Assembly (NCBI RefSeq): GCF_020966635.1
Contig: NZ_JAJKFQ010000001.1
Location: forward strand, 620,001 to 684,000
Origin: Stieleria sp. JC731
GTDB lineage: Bacteria > Planctomycetota > Planctomycetia > Pirellulales > Pirellulaceae
DNA: 64,000 nt
Direction of reading: 5' to 3'
Part shown: positions 17,646 through 26,946 of the stretch, in pieces
Position numbering within the stretch: position 1 is the stretch's first letter
How the letters are laid out: each line of letters starts with the position of its first letter
Notes under the pieces: model-generated
Told to the model about the DNA's origin: nothing
What the model saw: the letters and a program-made list of their open reading frames with translations, nothing else
The model's database searches: none
Made by a program: the position numbers and the translations under genes

Positions 17646-20600
17646 CAATTGACTCCCCCCTCGGGAATATCAACTACATAAACGACTCCCTCAGCACCCG
17701 GCACCAGCAGTCGTTGACCGAGTGCAAGCGGTGTTGCGGAGAATGGCTGACGCAGTTCTGTGAGGCCTTGAAGCTTTCCGGAGGCTTGGTCGATTGCGAC
17801 AACCCAACCGGAGTCGGCCGCGATGATCAATTGACCATTTTCGATTAACGGTTCCCCAACCGGTATGCCTTTTGGAACTGAGACCGAAAACGTTGGCTTG
17901 CCATCGATCGAGATGCCGTGCAGCGTCTGATCGTCGGTTAGCACGATGGCTTGGTCACCCGCGGCGACGGGGCCCCAAAGGACACGGCCTTCGAGTGATA
18001 GCTGGAACTTCTCTTTCAGCGAAACGATGTCACGGCCTTGAATGATGTCCGATGCCGGACCGCTGATGGATAAGATCACGCTACCGTTGATTCCGGCAAT
18101 CGTGCCAATTGGCTCGCTCGCAAGCTGAACGTCGGTTAGCTGTGAAATTCGATCGCCTACTCGCAATCGATAAAGGCCTTTACGGCTATCGGCGACAACG
18201 ATTTGTGACGGGTCATCTTTTAACGCGATGCTGTTGGTCCAATGGACTTCGGCACCGGGTGAACTGAGCGGCTGGAAAGGGCTGCCGATTTGCGAGCCCG
18301 TCAGGTAATCCATGTAAACGGCTCGGCCGTTGTCGAGCGTTAGGAATACACCTTTGCCAACGGCGATTCCCGATCCATCTGGTTGGCCCGAAAGTAGATT
18401 TAGACTGACCAATCGAATCTTTTCGGTGGGACGCTGCGGGTCATAAACGATGACTCGCTTTCCACCATCACTGCTGGCTTTGTTCAATAGAACGCTGCGT
18501 TTGTCATCAATGGGAAGCGGATTTTCAAAGCGCATGACAACACCGGATCCGCCCACATTTTCGATTGGGTTTCGCGTCGCTCCGCTACCGATGGCAGCAC
18601 GGTCAAGTTCGAACAGGGCGGCTTGGGTGGTCATCGCGTGAACGCCCGCGTCAGCCTTGCGGAGCATCGCGACGGGAGCACCGATATCATTTCGCCAGAA
18701 CTCATCTCCCGTCTTTGGGTCAACCGCCGAGATTCGAACGCCGGACGTACCACGCAGTTGCCTTGCATGGACAAGTGCGTCACCGATGATTAGTGGCTGG
18801 CCAAAGAATTTATCGCCCGAAGCTTTGGTCCAATCGGAGATCACGCGTCCGCGGTTGACTTGCAATTCATATCTTCCGATTCGGTCACCGGTCGTCCACA
18901 TCTGGCTTCGACCGACGGCCATCTGTGTCAGCGTCGGATGATTGAAGGATGCCGGAAGCTTGGCGACGATTGAAACTTTATCCGTTTCAATGCTGGGCTC
19001 GATGTCAAAGACAGCGATTTCACCCAAGTCAGTCAACACAACCATGCGTCGTTGTTGGGCGACAACGGGAGAGACCAAAACGTTTCCACGCAAGCGGAAC
19101 GGATCCTGTGCTTTCTTAATCGTTCGACCGCTTTCGTCGACACCTAGAACGTGAACCAAGCAGTAGTCCGAGCCTTTGTTTTCGATCACAAAGAGGTGCC
19201 CGAGCAGTGGCTGCGGCGGAACCGCGATCGTGCCTTCGGCGTGTCCAAGGTAGTAGCTTTCGATGCTGTCGCCGTTGTTCTTGGCCAGCACATAAAGGTT
19301 GCTGTGATTGCCGGGCTGGTAGACGATCGAGTTGCGGTCATCGATGCCCGGTCCAGTTTCCAAGTTTTGAGGAATCGTTTGAACCCATTTCGCGTCACCA
19401 GTGGTCGCGTCGATCGAAATCAATCGTCCGCTTTCGGTAGCCACAAATACGTCATCGCGTTCGACAACGGGCTGGGTAAAGTTTTCACCGATTTGCAATC
19501 GCCAGTCGACCGCACCGGTACGGCCATCACAGCGGTTGATTGCTAACGCTTCCGATTCGCTAAGCAAGACCGCTTCGCCTTCGTCCAAACGAGTCGGGCT
19601 GTGCGATAGTGAGTCGCCGACATATCGACGCCACAGCAAGGTTCCGTCTTCGCCTTCAAACGCCAAGACGCTTCCCTTGGCACGGAAGAACAGCACTTCG
19701 TCGCGAAGGTCGGGGGCGCGATCTCCCGACCGTGCGGTCAAGACGATTGGCTTGATTTCGGATTCGGCTTCCGGAGCGATCAGCTCGGGTAGCTTCGCAC
19801 TCGACTGGACAAGCTCGTGCTGGATGTCGCTGGCTTGACGAATCAGCTTGGTAAGGCGTTCGTTATCGGCCAACTCGGGGAAAGCGCGAAGCAGTTCGAA
19901 TCGAACGTCATAGGCCGCCTTCGTGTTTTTCTGTCCGAGCAAGCTTTCCATCTCGGCGACGGCCGCATCGAGTTGTTCGTTACGGGTGATGTCGCGGACG
20001 ACCCGTTCGCGTTCTTCGCTGATCGCTTTGAGGCGTCCCGACAGCGTGGTGCGTAAAACACCTGTCATGTAGTTGGGGTTTTCGGTGAGTTCCATCTGCC
20101 GGTCGAGCGCTTCTAGCAGTGACCGCTTTTCACTGGTCTCTTTTTTGTCGCTTGCTTCGGCGGCGATGTTTTCACCGATTTTGACCAGCAAAGCTGCGAG
20201 GTTTCCACGTTCTTCGTTCAGCCCTTCTTCGGATTCAATTGGCGGAAGGACTTCTTTAGCGACTTGGGTCGCATACGTCGGATCGGCGTTTCCTTCAGCT
20301 CGATACAACCGAGTCATCACGATCCGCGTACGCGCCAGCGAGCTGTATTCGTTTGCTTCGCCAAATGAATCCAAGAAGTCGATATAGCTGTCTTGGGCAC
20401 CGGTGTAGTTCTGGTTGTCGTACAAATCGTTGGCGATTTTGATGCGATCGTCAGCGTCGCCACGTTGCAGTAGGAAGAACAGGGCACCGCCGGTGATCAC
20501 CAGGAAACCGATAATCCCGAGAAAGCCATAGACTTTGAAGGAGTCCCACTGGTTCTTTTCGGGAACCGGTTTGCGAACACGTCCGGAGGCACGTTCTCTT

Positions 20601-21019
20601 GGGAAATCACCACCGAGAACGTCGTCACTGCTAGCGGCGGCGGGGGTTCCGACGGCGACGGCTTCGACCGGGACTGCTTCGGCGATGACCGGTTCTGCAA
20701 AGACCTCGATCGGTTCGGCGTCGACTTCGATCGCTTCGACGACCTCTGCATCGACAGCATCAATGCCTTCGATCAGATCGTCGTCAACGACTTCAGCCGC
20801 GATCGCCGAATCATCGGGATAGTCGCTGCTGCGAAGTTCTCCGATCAGCTTTGTCGCTTGGAAGCGAGTCAATTGACCGTTATCAACCAAAAGTTTCGCG
20901 ACGGCTTCCGGGGTGACATTGGCACCACCGGATTTTAACTGTTCGCGCAAGGCGTCAATGATTTCTTGATCGAGCAAACCGCGTCGTTCCAGTTGGTCGA
21001 TCAGTTCGTTAGCAAGCAT
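17645..21019 (-). CDS. membrane-anchored TPR/PQQ-like propeller protein
   Basis: A 1,124-residue protein in four parts. Residues 1-66 form a small helical domain (LIDQLERRGLLDQEIIDALR...NGQLTRFQATKLI) like the N-terminal cytoplasmic segment of several planctomycete proteins. Residues 70-155 are a very acidic Val/Glu/Ala linker. One membrane helix lies at about 163-185 (VYGFLGIIGFLVITGGALFF). A helical TPR-like region (about 193-410) precedes a long beta-propeller from about residue 420, with blades such as SVLAFEGEDGTLLWRRYV, EALAINRCDGRTGAVDWRL, GRLISIDATTGDAKWVQ and GWVVAIDQASGKLQGL. The propeller should lie outside the cytoplasmic membrane. Fifth gene of the ExbBD-linked operon. Confidence 0.85.
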   Translation of the reverse strand: MLANELIDQLERRGLLDQEIIDALREQLKSGGANVTPEAVAKLLVDNGQLTRFQATKLIGELRSSDYPDDSAIAAEVVDDDLIEGIDAVDAEVVEAIEVDAEPIEVFAEPVIAEAVPVEAVAVGTPAAASSDDVLGGDFPRERASGRVRKPVPEKNQWDSFKVYGFLGIIGFLVITGGALFFLLQRGDADDRIKIANDLYDNQNYTGAQDSYIDFLDSFGEANEYSSLARTRIVMTRLYRAEGNADPTYATQVAKEVLPPIESEEGLNEERGNLAALLVKIGENIAAEASDKKETSEKRSLLEALDRQMELTENPNYMTGVLRTTLSGRLKAISEERERVVRDITRNEQLDAAVAEMESLLGQKNTKAAYDVRFELLRAFPELADNERLTKLIRQASDIQHELVQSSAKLPELIAPEAESEIKPIVLTARSGDRAPDLRDEVLFFRAKGSVLAFEGEDGTLLWRRYVGDSLSHSPTRLDEGEAVLLSESEALAINRCDGRTGAVDWRLQIGENFTQPVVERDDVFVATESGRLISIDATTGDAKWVQTIPQNLETGPGIDDRNSIVYQPGNHSNLYVLAKNNGDSIESYYLGHAEGTIAVPPQPLLGHLFVIENKGSDYCLVHVLGVDESGRTIKKAQDPFRLRGNVLVSPVVAQQRRMVVLTDLGEIAVFDIEPSIETDKVSIVAKLPASFNHPTLTQMAVGRSQMWTTGDRIGRYELQVNRGRVISDWTKASGDKFFGQPLIIGDALVHARQLRGTSGVRISAVDPKTGDEFWRNDIGAPVAMLRKADAGVHAMTTQAALFELDRAAIGSGATRNPIENVGGSGVVMRFENPLPIDDKRSVLLNKASSDGGKRVIVYDPQRPTEKIRLVSLNLLSGQPDGSGIAVGKGVFLTLDNGRAVYMDYLTGSQIGSPFQPLSSPGAEVHWTNSIALKDDPSQIVVADSRKGLYRLRVGDRISQLTDVQLASEPIGTIAGINGSVILSISGPASDIIQGRDIVSLKEKFQLSLEGRVLWGPVAAGDQAIVLTDDQTLHGISIDGKPTFSVSVPKGIPVGEPLIENGQLIIAADSGWVVAIDQASGKLQGLTELRQPFSATPLALGQRLLVPGAEGVVYVVDIPEGGVN

Positions 21020-21115
21020 CGTCGTTCGTTAAGAGAAAAGCGAAAAGTTTGGTTCGAAGTGGGGCGAAGGACAGCCAACGCGTCGCGAAATGGTTGTCAG
21101 GCGTCGATGGTTGGA

Positions 21116-21895
21116 TCAGTCGAATTCTTCGACTTGAGTGACCTGGGTTTCGGTGAAACCGGCGATGGTCCCGGCATCCATCGCATCGACAAGAAACTGT
21201 AGCTTGCACATCTCGTGTACTTTGATCACAAGACGCATAGGGCCGCCGGTATTGGCACGTTTAAGCGTGGTGACAAGGTTCTGTTTGCCGGGGGTTTCTT
21301 CTTGCCAATCGGCGGCGAGTACCAAAAACGAGCCATATTCGTCGACTTGCAGTTCGATCGGCGTGAGGTCTTCTTCCTCTTGCTCGACAACAGTTGTGCT
21401 GGGAGCATCCGTCTGTTGTCGTGGCATCTGAATCGACTTTTGTAGACTGAACGCTGCCGTGACCATGAAGAAGATCAGCAGCAAGAACGTCACATCGACC
21501 ATGGGGGTCATGTCCAGTTCTTCTTCATCACGGGGCTTGCGTTTTAGAACGTCTTCGTCGTCATCTTCGTCCAGATCTGCCGCTGCGACATTGGCGTCGG
21601 TGACCGGAATCGAGGGGATGGCCCGCGGGGTCGCTGGGGTGGCGGCGGGGATCGCTTCGGCCTCGACCGCGACGGCTTCGAGAACCTGAACCTCATCGGC
21701 ATCAGCTTCGACCAGCTCGGCATCAATCACGTCAGAGCCGGGAAGTGGTGTCGCTTCGATCGTTTCGGCGACGGCTTCTTGCTCGGGAACATGCACTGCC
21801 GTATCGCACTCGGGGCAGCGCACGCGTCGCCCGGCCAACGAATCGTTGACCTTGTTGATAGCTCCACACTGCGGGCAAGTGACTGGGATCGACAT
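21116..21895 (-). CDS. ExbD/TolR-family protein with N-terminal zinc ribbon
   Basis: A 259-residue protein combining two modules. The N-terminus is a predicted zinc ribbon (CPQC at 7-10 and CPEC at 27-30), like the MJ0042-type finger. After an acidic, Ala/Pro-rich linker (about 40-125) comes the ExbD transmembrane motif LDMTPMVDVTFLLLIFFMV with the proton-carrying Asp134. The C-terminal domain (IELQVDEYGSFLV...PMRLVIKVHEMCKLQFLVDA) matches the periplasmic ExbD fold. ExbD works with ExbB as a proton-driven motor. Standard ExbD is about 140 residues, so the N-terminal 125 are an addition placed in the cytoplasm. It lies 75 bases downstream of a second exbD-like gene. Confidence 0.88.
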   Translation of the reverse strand: MSIPVTCPQCGAINKVNDSLAGRRVRCPECDTAVHVPEQEAVAETIEATPLPGSDVIDAELVEADADEVQVLEAVAVEAEAIPAATPATPRAIPSIPVTDANVAAADLDEDDDEDVLKRKPRDEEELDMTPMVDVTFLLLIFFMVTAAFSLQKSIQMPRQQTDAPSTTVVEQEEEDLTPIELQVDEYGSFLVLAADWQEETPGKQNLVTTLKRANTGGPMRLVIKVHEMCKLQFLVDAMDAGTIAGFTETQVTQVEEFD

Positions 21896-21970
21896 AGGTT
21901 AGAAAAGGATTAGGACCGACGTTCAGTTAACGTAGCTTGCGGTGATATGCAGGACACACCGGCGGCTGGA

Positions 21971-22453
21971 TCACAACTCTTTGACGGCGATATAGGTCGA
22001 CGTAATGTCTTCAAATGCATCGCCGATGATTTTTTGGACCCGGGTGACTTCGCCGACTTTGACCTCCGAATCACCCATGATCATGACGTGATTTTTTTCA
22101 CGCCCCATCGTACTTTTGAGTTCCTTGCCGACGTACTCGACGATTTCAGCGGTTTGAAGCTCTTCATCGTCACTGAATTCGGTACCGTCGATCCGTTTCA
22201 GGACAACTTTGTCTTTGCCAGCGGCTTCAATGAAAACGACAGCAGAGTCTTTAGCGCTGATCGCAACACCGTTTTGGGCTTCGGGAATGTCACCCATCTG
22301 TGTCGGATCCATTTTGCTACAGACGACAAAAAAGATCAGCAGCAAGAATGTGATGTCGATCATCGGAGTGATGTCCATTTCTTCGCTGTCGCGGTTTTTC
22401 CGCGGCATTGCGAAGCCGTCATCACCATCGTCATCCATTAGATCAGTGGCCAT
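21971..22453 (-). CDS. ExbD/TolR-family protein
   Basis: A 160-residue protein of normal family size. A short acidic N-terminus is followed by the motif EEMDITPMIDITFLLLIFFV, with the conserved membrane Asp33, and a periplasmic domain (VAISAKDSAVVFIEAAG...NHVMIMGDSEVKVGEVTRVQ). It starts four bases after the ExbB-like gene, so the two are probably translated together. It is the first of two consecutive ExbD-family genes, which suggests a hetero-oligomeric ExbD component around one ExbB channel (inference). Confidence 0.92.
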   Translation of the reverse strand: MATDLMDDDGDDGFAMPRKNRDSEEMDITPMIDITFLLLIFFVVCSKMDPTQMGDIPEAQNGVAISAKDSAVVFIEAAGKDKVVLKRIDGTEFSDDEELQTAEIVEYVGKELKSTMGREKNHVMIMGDSEVKVGEVTRVQKIIGDAFEDITSTYIAVKEL

Positions 22454-22456
22454 CGC

Positions 22457-23110
22457 TTACACCTGACCTCCGGTGCGAGCCAAGCCAGTTTTGAATGCTT
22501 CGAAGAACCTTGCCAGTCCCGATCCGACCAAGTCTTCCATCTTTGCGATCTTGATATTCAGGTTCGCAACCAACAGCATCAACGGGATCGCGATCGCCAG
22601 TCCACTTGCTGTCGTAATCAGAGCCAATTGAATGTCACCGGCTAGCTTGCTGGGTTCGACCGACGTGGCGGTAGCGAGAGTCTGGAACGCACCCATCATT
22701 CCGAAAACCGTACCGAACAGCCCGATCATAGGCGCGCTTTTGATAACGGTACTGATCCAGCTGAGCCGGTATTCCAAGTCGCTAAGCACGTCTCGCTGAA
22801 AGCGATCCATCATCGCGCGGCGTGCCCGCTTGTAGCCAAGTTGTCGATGGTTGACGGCAAGTTCAATCATTTGAGGCACTGCACGGGTATCGCCTTCGCA
22901 ATAGTCCAATGCCCCTTCGAAGTCGCCTTTGGTCAACAACTGTTCGATGTCATCAAGAAATTGATCTTGTTCTTCTTCGGTTTTAAATCGCTTTTGACCG
23001 ACACGGTTCCAGACGACGACGATGCAGTACAAACCCCAAAGTGCGACGCCGGCGAGTGCAAAGTAGGTCCCGTTGGCGATGAGGCTAAACAGAGAGATCT
23101 CAGCGATCAT
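22457..23110 (-). CDS. MotA/TolQ/ExbB proton-channel family protein
   Basis: A 217-residue inner-membrane protein with three hydrophobic helices, at about 9-30 (LIANGTYFALAGVALWGLY), 125-147 (SAPMIGLFGTVFGMMGAF) and 160-185 (ALITTASGLAIAIPLMLLVA). The conserved family signature G(L/M)(F/L)GTVxG(M/I)xxAF and the ALxTTAxGLxxAIP motif are both intact. A cytoplasmic loop lies between helices 1 and 2, with CEGDTRAVPQMIELAV. It supplies the stator that uses proton flow to drive the ExbD-type partners encoded directly after it. Confidence 0.92.
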   Translation of the reverse strand: MIAEISLFSLIANGTYFALAGVALWGLYCIVVVWNRVGQKRFKTEEEQDQFLDDIEQLLTKGDFEGALDYCEGDTRAVPQMIELAVNHRQLGYKRARRAMMDRFQRDVLSDLEYRLSWISTVIKSAPMIGLFGTVFGMMGAFQTLATATSVEPSKLAGDIQLALITTASGLAIAIPLMLLVANLNIKIAKMEDLVGSGLARFFEAFKTGLARTGGQV

Positions 23111-23193
23111 TGAAGTCGAATTCCTGAGGTAAACGAGAGAAGATTGATTTGTAGGGAGTGTTGTATTGGGGACGCTTGGGCGTGGTCGTCATA

Positions 23194-24123
23194 CTAGCGA
23201 CCGACCCGATAGCGTTGGCTGACAATGCTGAAAGCGAATCCGTTGCCTTCGGGGTTACTTTCAAAGACGGTTTTTGCGATGTCGTGCGGAAACTTTTTCC
23301 CCTTCTGTTCGCAAAATATTTTTTCCTTCTCGGCGAGTTCGTTTTCCAGATTCTTGGGAATGAATCGAATCACGTTTCGGCCTGAGTAATTAATCCCTGC
23401 AGCACCGAGCAATTGTTGGTCAAATTGCATCAGCGGGTTGGAGAGCTTCCATGAGAAATACAGTCGCTCTTCGCTTTTTGGATTTTGATTGACCGATTTC
23501 TTTGGTGAACCAGAAAGGTTGGACGCCATGTCGATCACATTGGGCCCACCGCCGCCGAATGCAGCGAGTTGAATTTCGTAGTGATCCAGTTGACGGGCAT
23601 AGTCCTTTTTGCCCTTCGCATTGAATGTCAGTTCCCAGCGTTCCCAGCGGCCGATGATGTCGTCGCCTTCACCTTCCGGTCCGGGGGGGCGGCTGTCGCC
23701 CTTTCCGGTGCCTTGTGTGGATGCTGTCGCGTTTGTGTCGGACGTCGTCAATGATGCGGCGACGCTACTGACCGCGTCAGTGACCGCTTCGATCGTGTCG
23801 GCCAGCGTTGGCTCTTGCAGGTCTTCGACCTCTTCGGCGCCTGGGGGTTCGAAGTCACGTTCGAAACCTTCGGGATTCTCACCGCGGCCCGGCGGGTTTT
23901 CGATGATCGGCTCGATCGGTTTCACCTTCGGTTCGCCACTTAGCAACCAAACGATGAACATCATCAATACGAACGCGCCTAAAAACAGGATCAGCGCAAG
24001 AAACAAAGAGGTCACCGAATCAAACCGGCTGACTTTCAGTCTTTGACGTTCAACCTGGCGTTCTTCGAGTAGACGCTCTCTGGCTTCGGTTGCCTCTTGT
24101 TGTTCACCAACAATCGTCGTCAT
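23194..24123 (-). CDS. single-pass membrane protein in TonB position of the operon
   Basis: A 309-residue protein with a short basic cytoplasmic start, one membrane helix at about 38-61 (SLFLALILFLGAFVLMMFIVWLL), then a Pro/Glu-rich stretch (KPIEPIIENPPGRGENPEGF) and a low-complexity Ala/Ser/Thr region. A folded C-terminal domain follows from about residue 155 (RWERWELTFNAKGKKDYARQ, ending FAFSIVSQRYRVGR). The topology and proline-rich periplasmic linker are those of TonB/TolA. The C-terminal sequence shows no clear TonB YP motif, so this is at most a functional analogue. It is the first gene of the seven-gene minus-strand operon, divergent from tRNA-Phe. Confidence 0.75.
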   Translation of the reverse strand: MTTIVGEQQEATEARERLLEERQVERQRLKVSRFDSVTSLFLALILFLGAFVLMMFIVWLLSGEPKVKPIEPIIENPPGRGENPEGFERDFEPPGAEEVEDLQEPTLADTIEAVTDAVSSVAASLTTSDTNATASTQGTGKGDSRPPGPEGEGDDIIGRWERWELTFNAKGKKDYARQLDHYEIQLAAFGGGGPNVIDMASNLSGSPKKSVNQNPKSEERLYFSWKLSNPLMQFDQQLLGAAGINYSGRNVIRFIPKNLENELAEKEKIFCEQKGKKFPHDIAKTVFESNPEGNGFAFSIVSQRYRVGR

Positions 24124-24410
24124 CGTTTAATCAAATGCCTCCACTCGGCAACGCAGCGAAAAGTTTTCGGTTCAAAACTGAATGTTTCGAGGTCTGCACA
24201 ACTTACGGTAGTCTGATCGGATCGGGGCTTTCGAGCGACCCGAGATCGCGAAATCCGCGAAAATCACTATTCAAAACAAACCGCATGGGCGTCATGACCC
24301 AACCCCGTTGGCACAGATACTTTGGTCGGTTCTCACAAAACAATCCGTGAACCAATTGACGAGGCACGGCATCATACCCTACGATCCTCGCAAATTCGAA
24401 TGAACCAACT

Positions 24411-24483
24411 GGTCAGGTAGCTCAGTTGGTAGAGCACGGCCCTGAAAAGGCCGGTGTCGCCGGTTCGAGCCCGGCCCTGACCA
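24411..24483 (+). tRNA. tRNA-Phe (anticodon GAA)
   Basis: A 73-base cloverleaf. The acceptor stem GGTCAGG pairs with CCTGACC, then discriminator A. The D arm is GCTC/GAGC. The anticodon stem CGGCC/GGCCG encloses loop CTGAAAA, so the anticodon is GAA. The T arm is GCCGG/CCGGC with loop TTCGAGC. The 3' CCA is not encoded. It stands alone, divergent from the ExbBD-linked operon. Confidence 0.96.
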
Positions 24484-24998
24484 CTTTCGCCAGCAATGGT
24501 TCTTCGAATGAACTCTTTCCGCTCATTTGCGGACGACCGAATCATAACCGGTCGTAGCAAACTCTTTTGAGCAAATTTTTCAGCCCGTTCGAATGAACCT
24601 TTGTGGCTGACGGCATGGGATCGATCGCCCTCCCACTTCAATCCCAAGCCCAACCTGCCGCTGACCGTTTTTCGCAATTGCATGCGTGATCGCAAGCATG
24701 CAATCTGGCAATCAGACGGAATCGGCAATGTCGGAATCAATCTTCGGCTCGCCCGGGCAACGGTTATTGGGAATCACAGCTGGAGGGGCCGGTGATTTGA
24801 CCAAGCCTCTCACTCGTTAAGGCGATATCTCGCGAATCTGGCGAACAGCCAATCGGAAGGCCCTCGGTATGGGACTCGATTACTTGAGTGAATCCGCTCC
24901 AGTTTCCAACGACGTATGCCAGCGAAATAAAAACTGGCAGCCGCTTCGCAAAAGAAACGCTGCCAGGTTCGGAGTTCTGTTTAGCCCGGTGATGCGGG
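24484..24998. other. gene-free interval with three hairpins
   Basis: No convincing gene in 515 bases. It contains ACGACCG/CGGTCGT (24533-24555, 9-base loop), which may help end the tRNA transcript; ATTGCATGC/GCATGCAAT (24677-24704, 10-base loop), perfect over 9 bp and unexplained; and the symporter terminator described separately. The open frame on the minus strand through the tRNA is an artefact. Confidence 0.6.
24926..24966 (-). terminator. intrinsic terminator of the symporter gene
   Basis: CTGGCAGC (24934-24941) pairs with GCTGCCAG (24959-24966). Read on the minus strand the stem is followed at once by TTTTTATTT, the normal pattern of a rho-independent terminator. It lies about 33 bases after the symporter stop codon. 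Confidence 0.8.
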
Positions 24999-26702
24999 TT
25001 AGTTGCCTGCGTCTGATTCGCGGCACGCATTCAGGTAGCGATTGAGTTCCTCGCGTACCCGTGGGAACAGCAAGAACAGGCCTAGCATGTTCGGGAAGAC
25101 CATCGCGAAAATCATTGCGTCGGAAAAGTCGATGACCGAACCGAGCGAGACAGCAGCCCCGATCACGATCACGGAGCAAAACAGCAGCTTGTAAGAGATG
25201 TCCGCGGCTTGGCTTTTACCGAACAGGTACTTCCACGATTGGATTCCGTAGTAAGACCAGGAAATCATCGTGGAGAAAGCGAACAGAATGATTGCGATCG
25301 TCAGGACGTACTTGAAACCTGGCAGAACGCTGTCGAAGGCGAGCGAGGTCAAATCGACGCCGCCCACTCGCACTCCTTCAATCAGGACCTCTTTGTTCTG
25401 GACATCACCCCATTGGAAAAGGGTGCCGCCGTTGTAAAGGACGATCACGATCGCGGTCATGGTGCAGATCACCACGGTGTCGATGAACGGTTCAAGCAAC
25501 GCGACCACACCCTCTGATGCGGGGTACTTGGTTTTGACCGCTGAGTGGGCGATTGCTGCGGATCCTGTTCCGGCTTCATTGGAAAACGCTGCACGCTGGA
25601 AGCCTTGAATAAGCACGCCAAGGATGCCACCGATGCCGGCTTCCGGAGTGAAGGCTCCCATGACGATTTCTTTGATCGCCCAAGGAACATGGCCGATGTT
25701 CATCAGGATGATCGCGAGCGCGGCAACGCAGTAAATCACAGCCATCAACGGGACGATCTTTTCGGTCAGGCTGGCGATACGTTTGATTCCGCCGATGATG
25801 ACGAAGCCGACCATCACTGCCATGACAATGCCAATGATGGTTCCCGAAGCGCCAGTGTCAGGCATGCCGAAAAGGGTTTTGATTTGTTGTGCAGCTTGGT
25901 TGGACTGGAATGCATTTCCCCCACCAAAGGACGCTCCAACGCAGAAGACGGCGAACACCGTTCCGAGGACTTTTCCGAAACCCGAGAATCCGGCATCGGT
26001 AAGGCCTTTGCGGAGGTAATACATTGGGCCGCCATGGACGGTACCGTCTTCGTCGACGTCTCGGTAGCGAACGCCCAGCGTGCATTCGACAAACTTGCTG
26101 GACATTCCCAGTAGTCCGCAAACAATCATCCAGAATGTTGCGCCGGGACCGCCGGTGGCAACCGCGACAGCGACACCGGCAATATTGCCAAGTCCGACGG
26201 TTCCCGAAACGGCTGTTGCGAGTGCTTGGAAGTGAGAGACTTCGCCTTCGGCCTCGTCCCGAATGGTGTCGACCAGATCACCATCGACTTCATAAACATC
26301 GACGTGCTTGGGGATATCTTCGCCCGTTTTTTCCAAGGCATCGTAGTGACCGCGTACGACTCGAATCGCTAGTGGCAGCAACCGAACGTTTGCGAAGCCA
26401 AACGCGATGGTGAAGAACGCCGCCCCGAATACCAGCAGTAGGACGACAAAGGGCACGATGTCTAAACCCGGGACGGGCAGTTGGAAAAAGACGATCGATC
26501 CCCAGGTATCCGCAATCGGTTTAAAGGCATTGTCGATCGCTTGATCAAGTCCGACAGATGCGGATTCGGCAGGTGGGGGAGGGGGAGGTGTCTCAGGTTC
26601 TGTCTGGGCTTGAGCCGTTCCGGCCAGCTGAGCAAGTATGATAAACAGAAGGGTCAAGCCAACAGGTTTCATGCCATTGCGCATGATTCGAGACAACTTC
26701 AT
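24999..26702 (-). CDS. sodium:alanine/glycine symporter (AGCS family)
   Basis: A 567-residue polytopic membrane protein. AGCS family motifs are clear: GPMYYLRKGL, ATAVSGTVGLGNIAGVAVA, GGPGATFWM and FSNEAGTGSAAIAHSA, the last two being highly conserved. It should import alanine or glycine with sodium. The ATG at 26702 begins an extra N-terminus of about 75 residues: a hydrophobic signal-like stretch (GLTLLFIILAQLAGTAQAQ) and a Pro-rich linker (TPPPPPPAES), then an amphipathic region before the standard first helix. Most AGCS proteins lack this addition. Single gene with its own terminator; divergent from the phosphodiesterase gene. Confidence 0.9.
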   Translation of the reverse strand: MKLSRIMRNGMKPVGLTLLFIILAQLAGTAQAQTEPETPPPPPPAESASVGLDQAIDNAFKPIADTWGSIVFFQLPVPGLDIVPFVVLLLVFGAAFFTIAFGFANVRLLPLAIRVVRGHYDALEKTGEDIPKHVDVYEVDGDLVDTIRDEAEGEVSHFQALATAVSGTVGLGNIAGVAVAVATGGPGATFWMIVCGLLGMSSKFVECTLGVRYRDVDEDGTVHGGPMYYLRKGLTDAGFSGFGKVLGTVFAVFCVGASFGGGNAFQSNQAAQQIKTLFGMPDTGASGTIIGIVMAVMVGFVIIGGIKRIASLTEKIVPLMAVIYCVAALAIILMNIGHVPWAIKEIVMGAFTPEAGIGGILGVLIQGFQRAAFSNEAGTGSAAIAHSAVKTKYPASEGVVALLEPFIDTVVICTMTAIVIVLYNGGTLFQWGDVQNKEVLIEGVRVGGVDLTSLAFDSVLPGFKYVLTIAIILFAFSTMISWSYYGIQSWKYLFGKSQAADISYKLLFCSVIVIGAAVSLGSVIDFSDAMIFAMVFPNMLGLFLLFPRVREELNRYLNACRESDAGN

Positions 26703-26946
26703 CGAATTTCCCGGGTAGTTACGTGAGTCGTGGAGATCGCTCGTCGAGATAACATAGTGACTTTCGCGTGTCAGTGCGCGATCGATCCCGCTGGGTTCTG
26801 TGTTTGATGGCGCAATGACTCGAATTTCCAACACTCCACGCCATTAGCGAGTGGAACGAAGGTTTGATTCGCAAATAATTATGCGTGCCATCGAACATGG
26901 CACTGTTTTTAACGGGTCAGTATCCGATGTGTAAAACACCGCGAAC

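Noticed and set aside
24372-24740. 122-codon minus-strand frame across the tRNA
   Set aside because: Its middle is the translated reverse complement of tRNA-Phe (the GRARTGDTGLFRAVLYQLSY type), a well-known annotation artefact.
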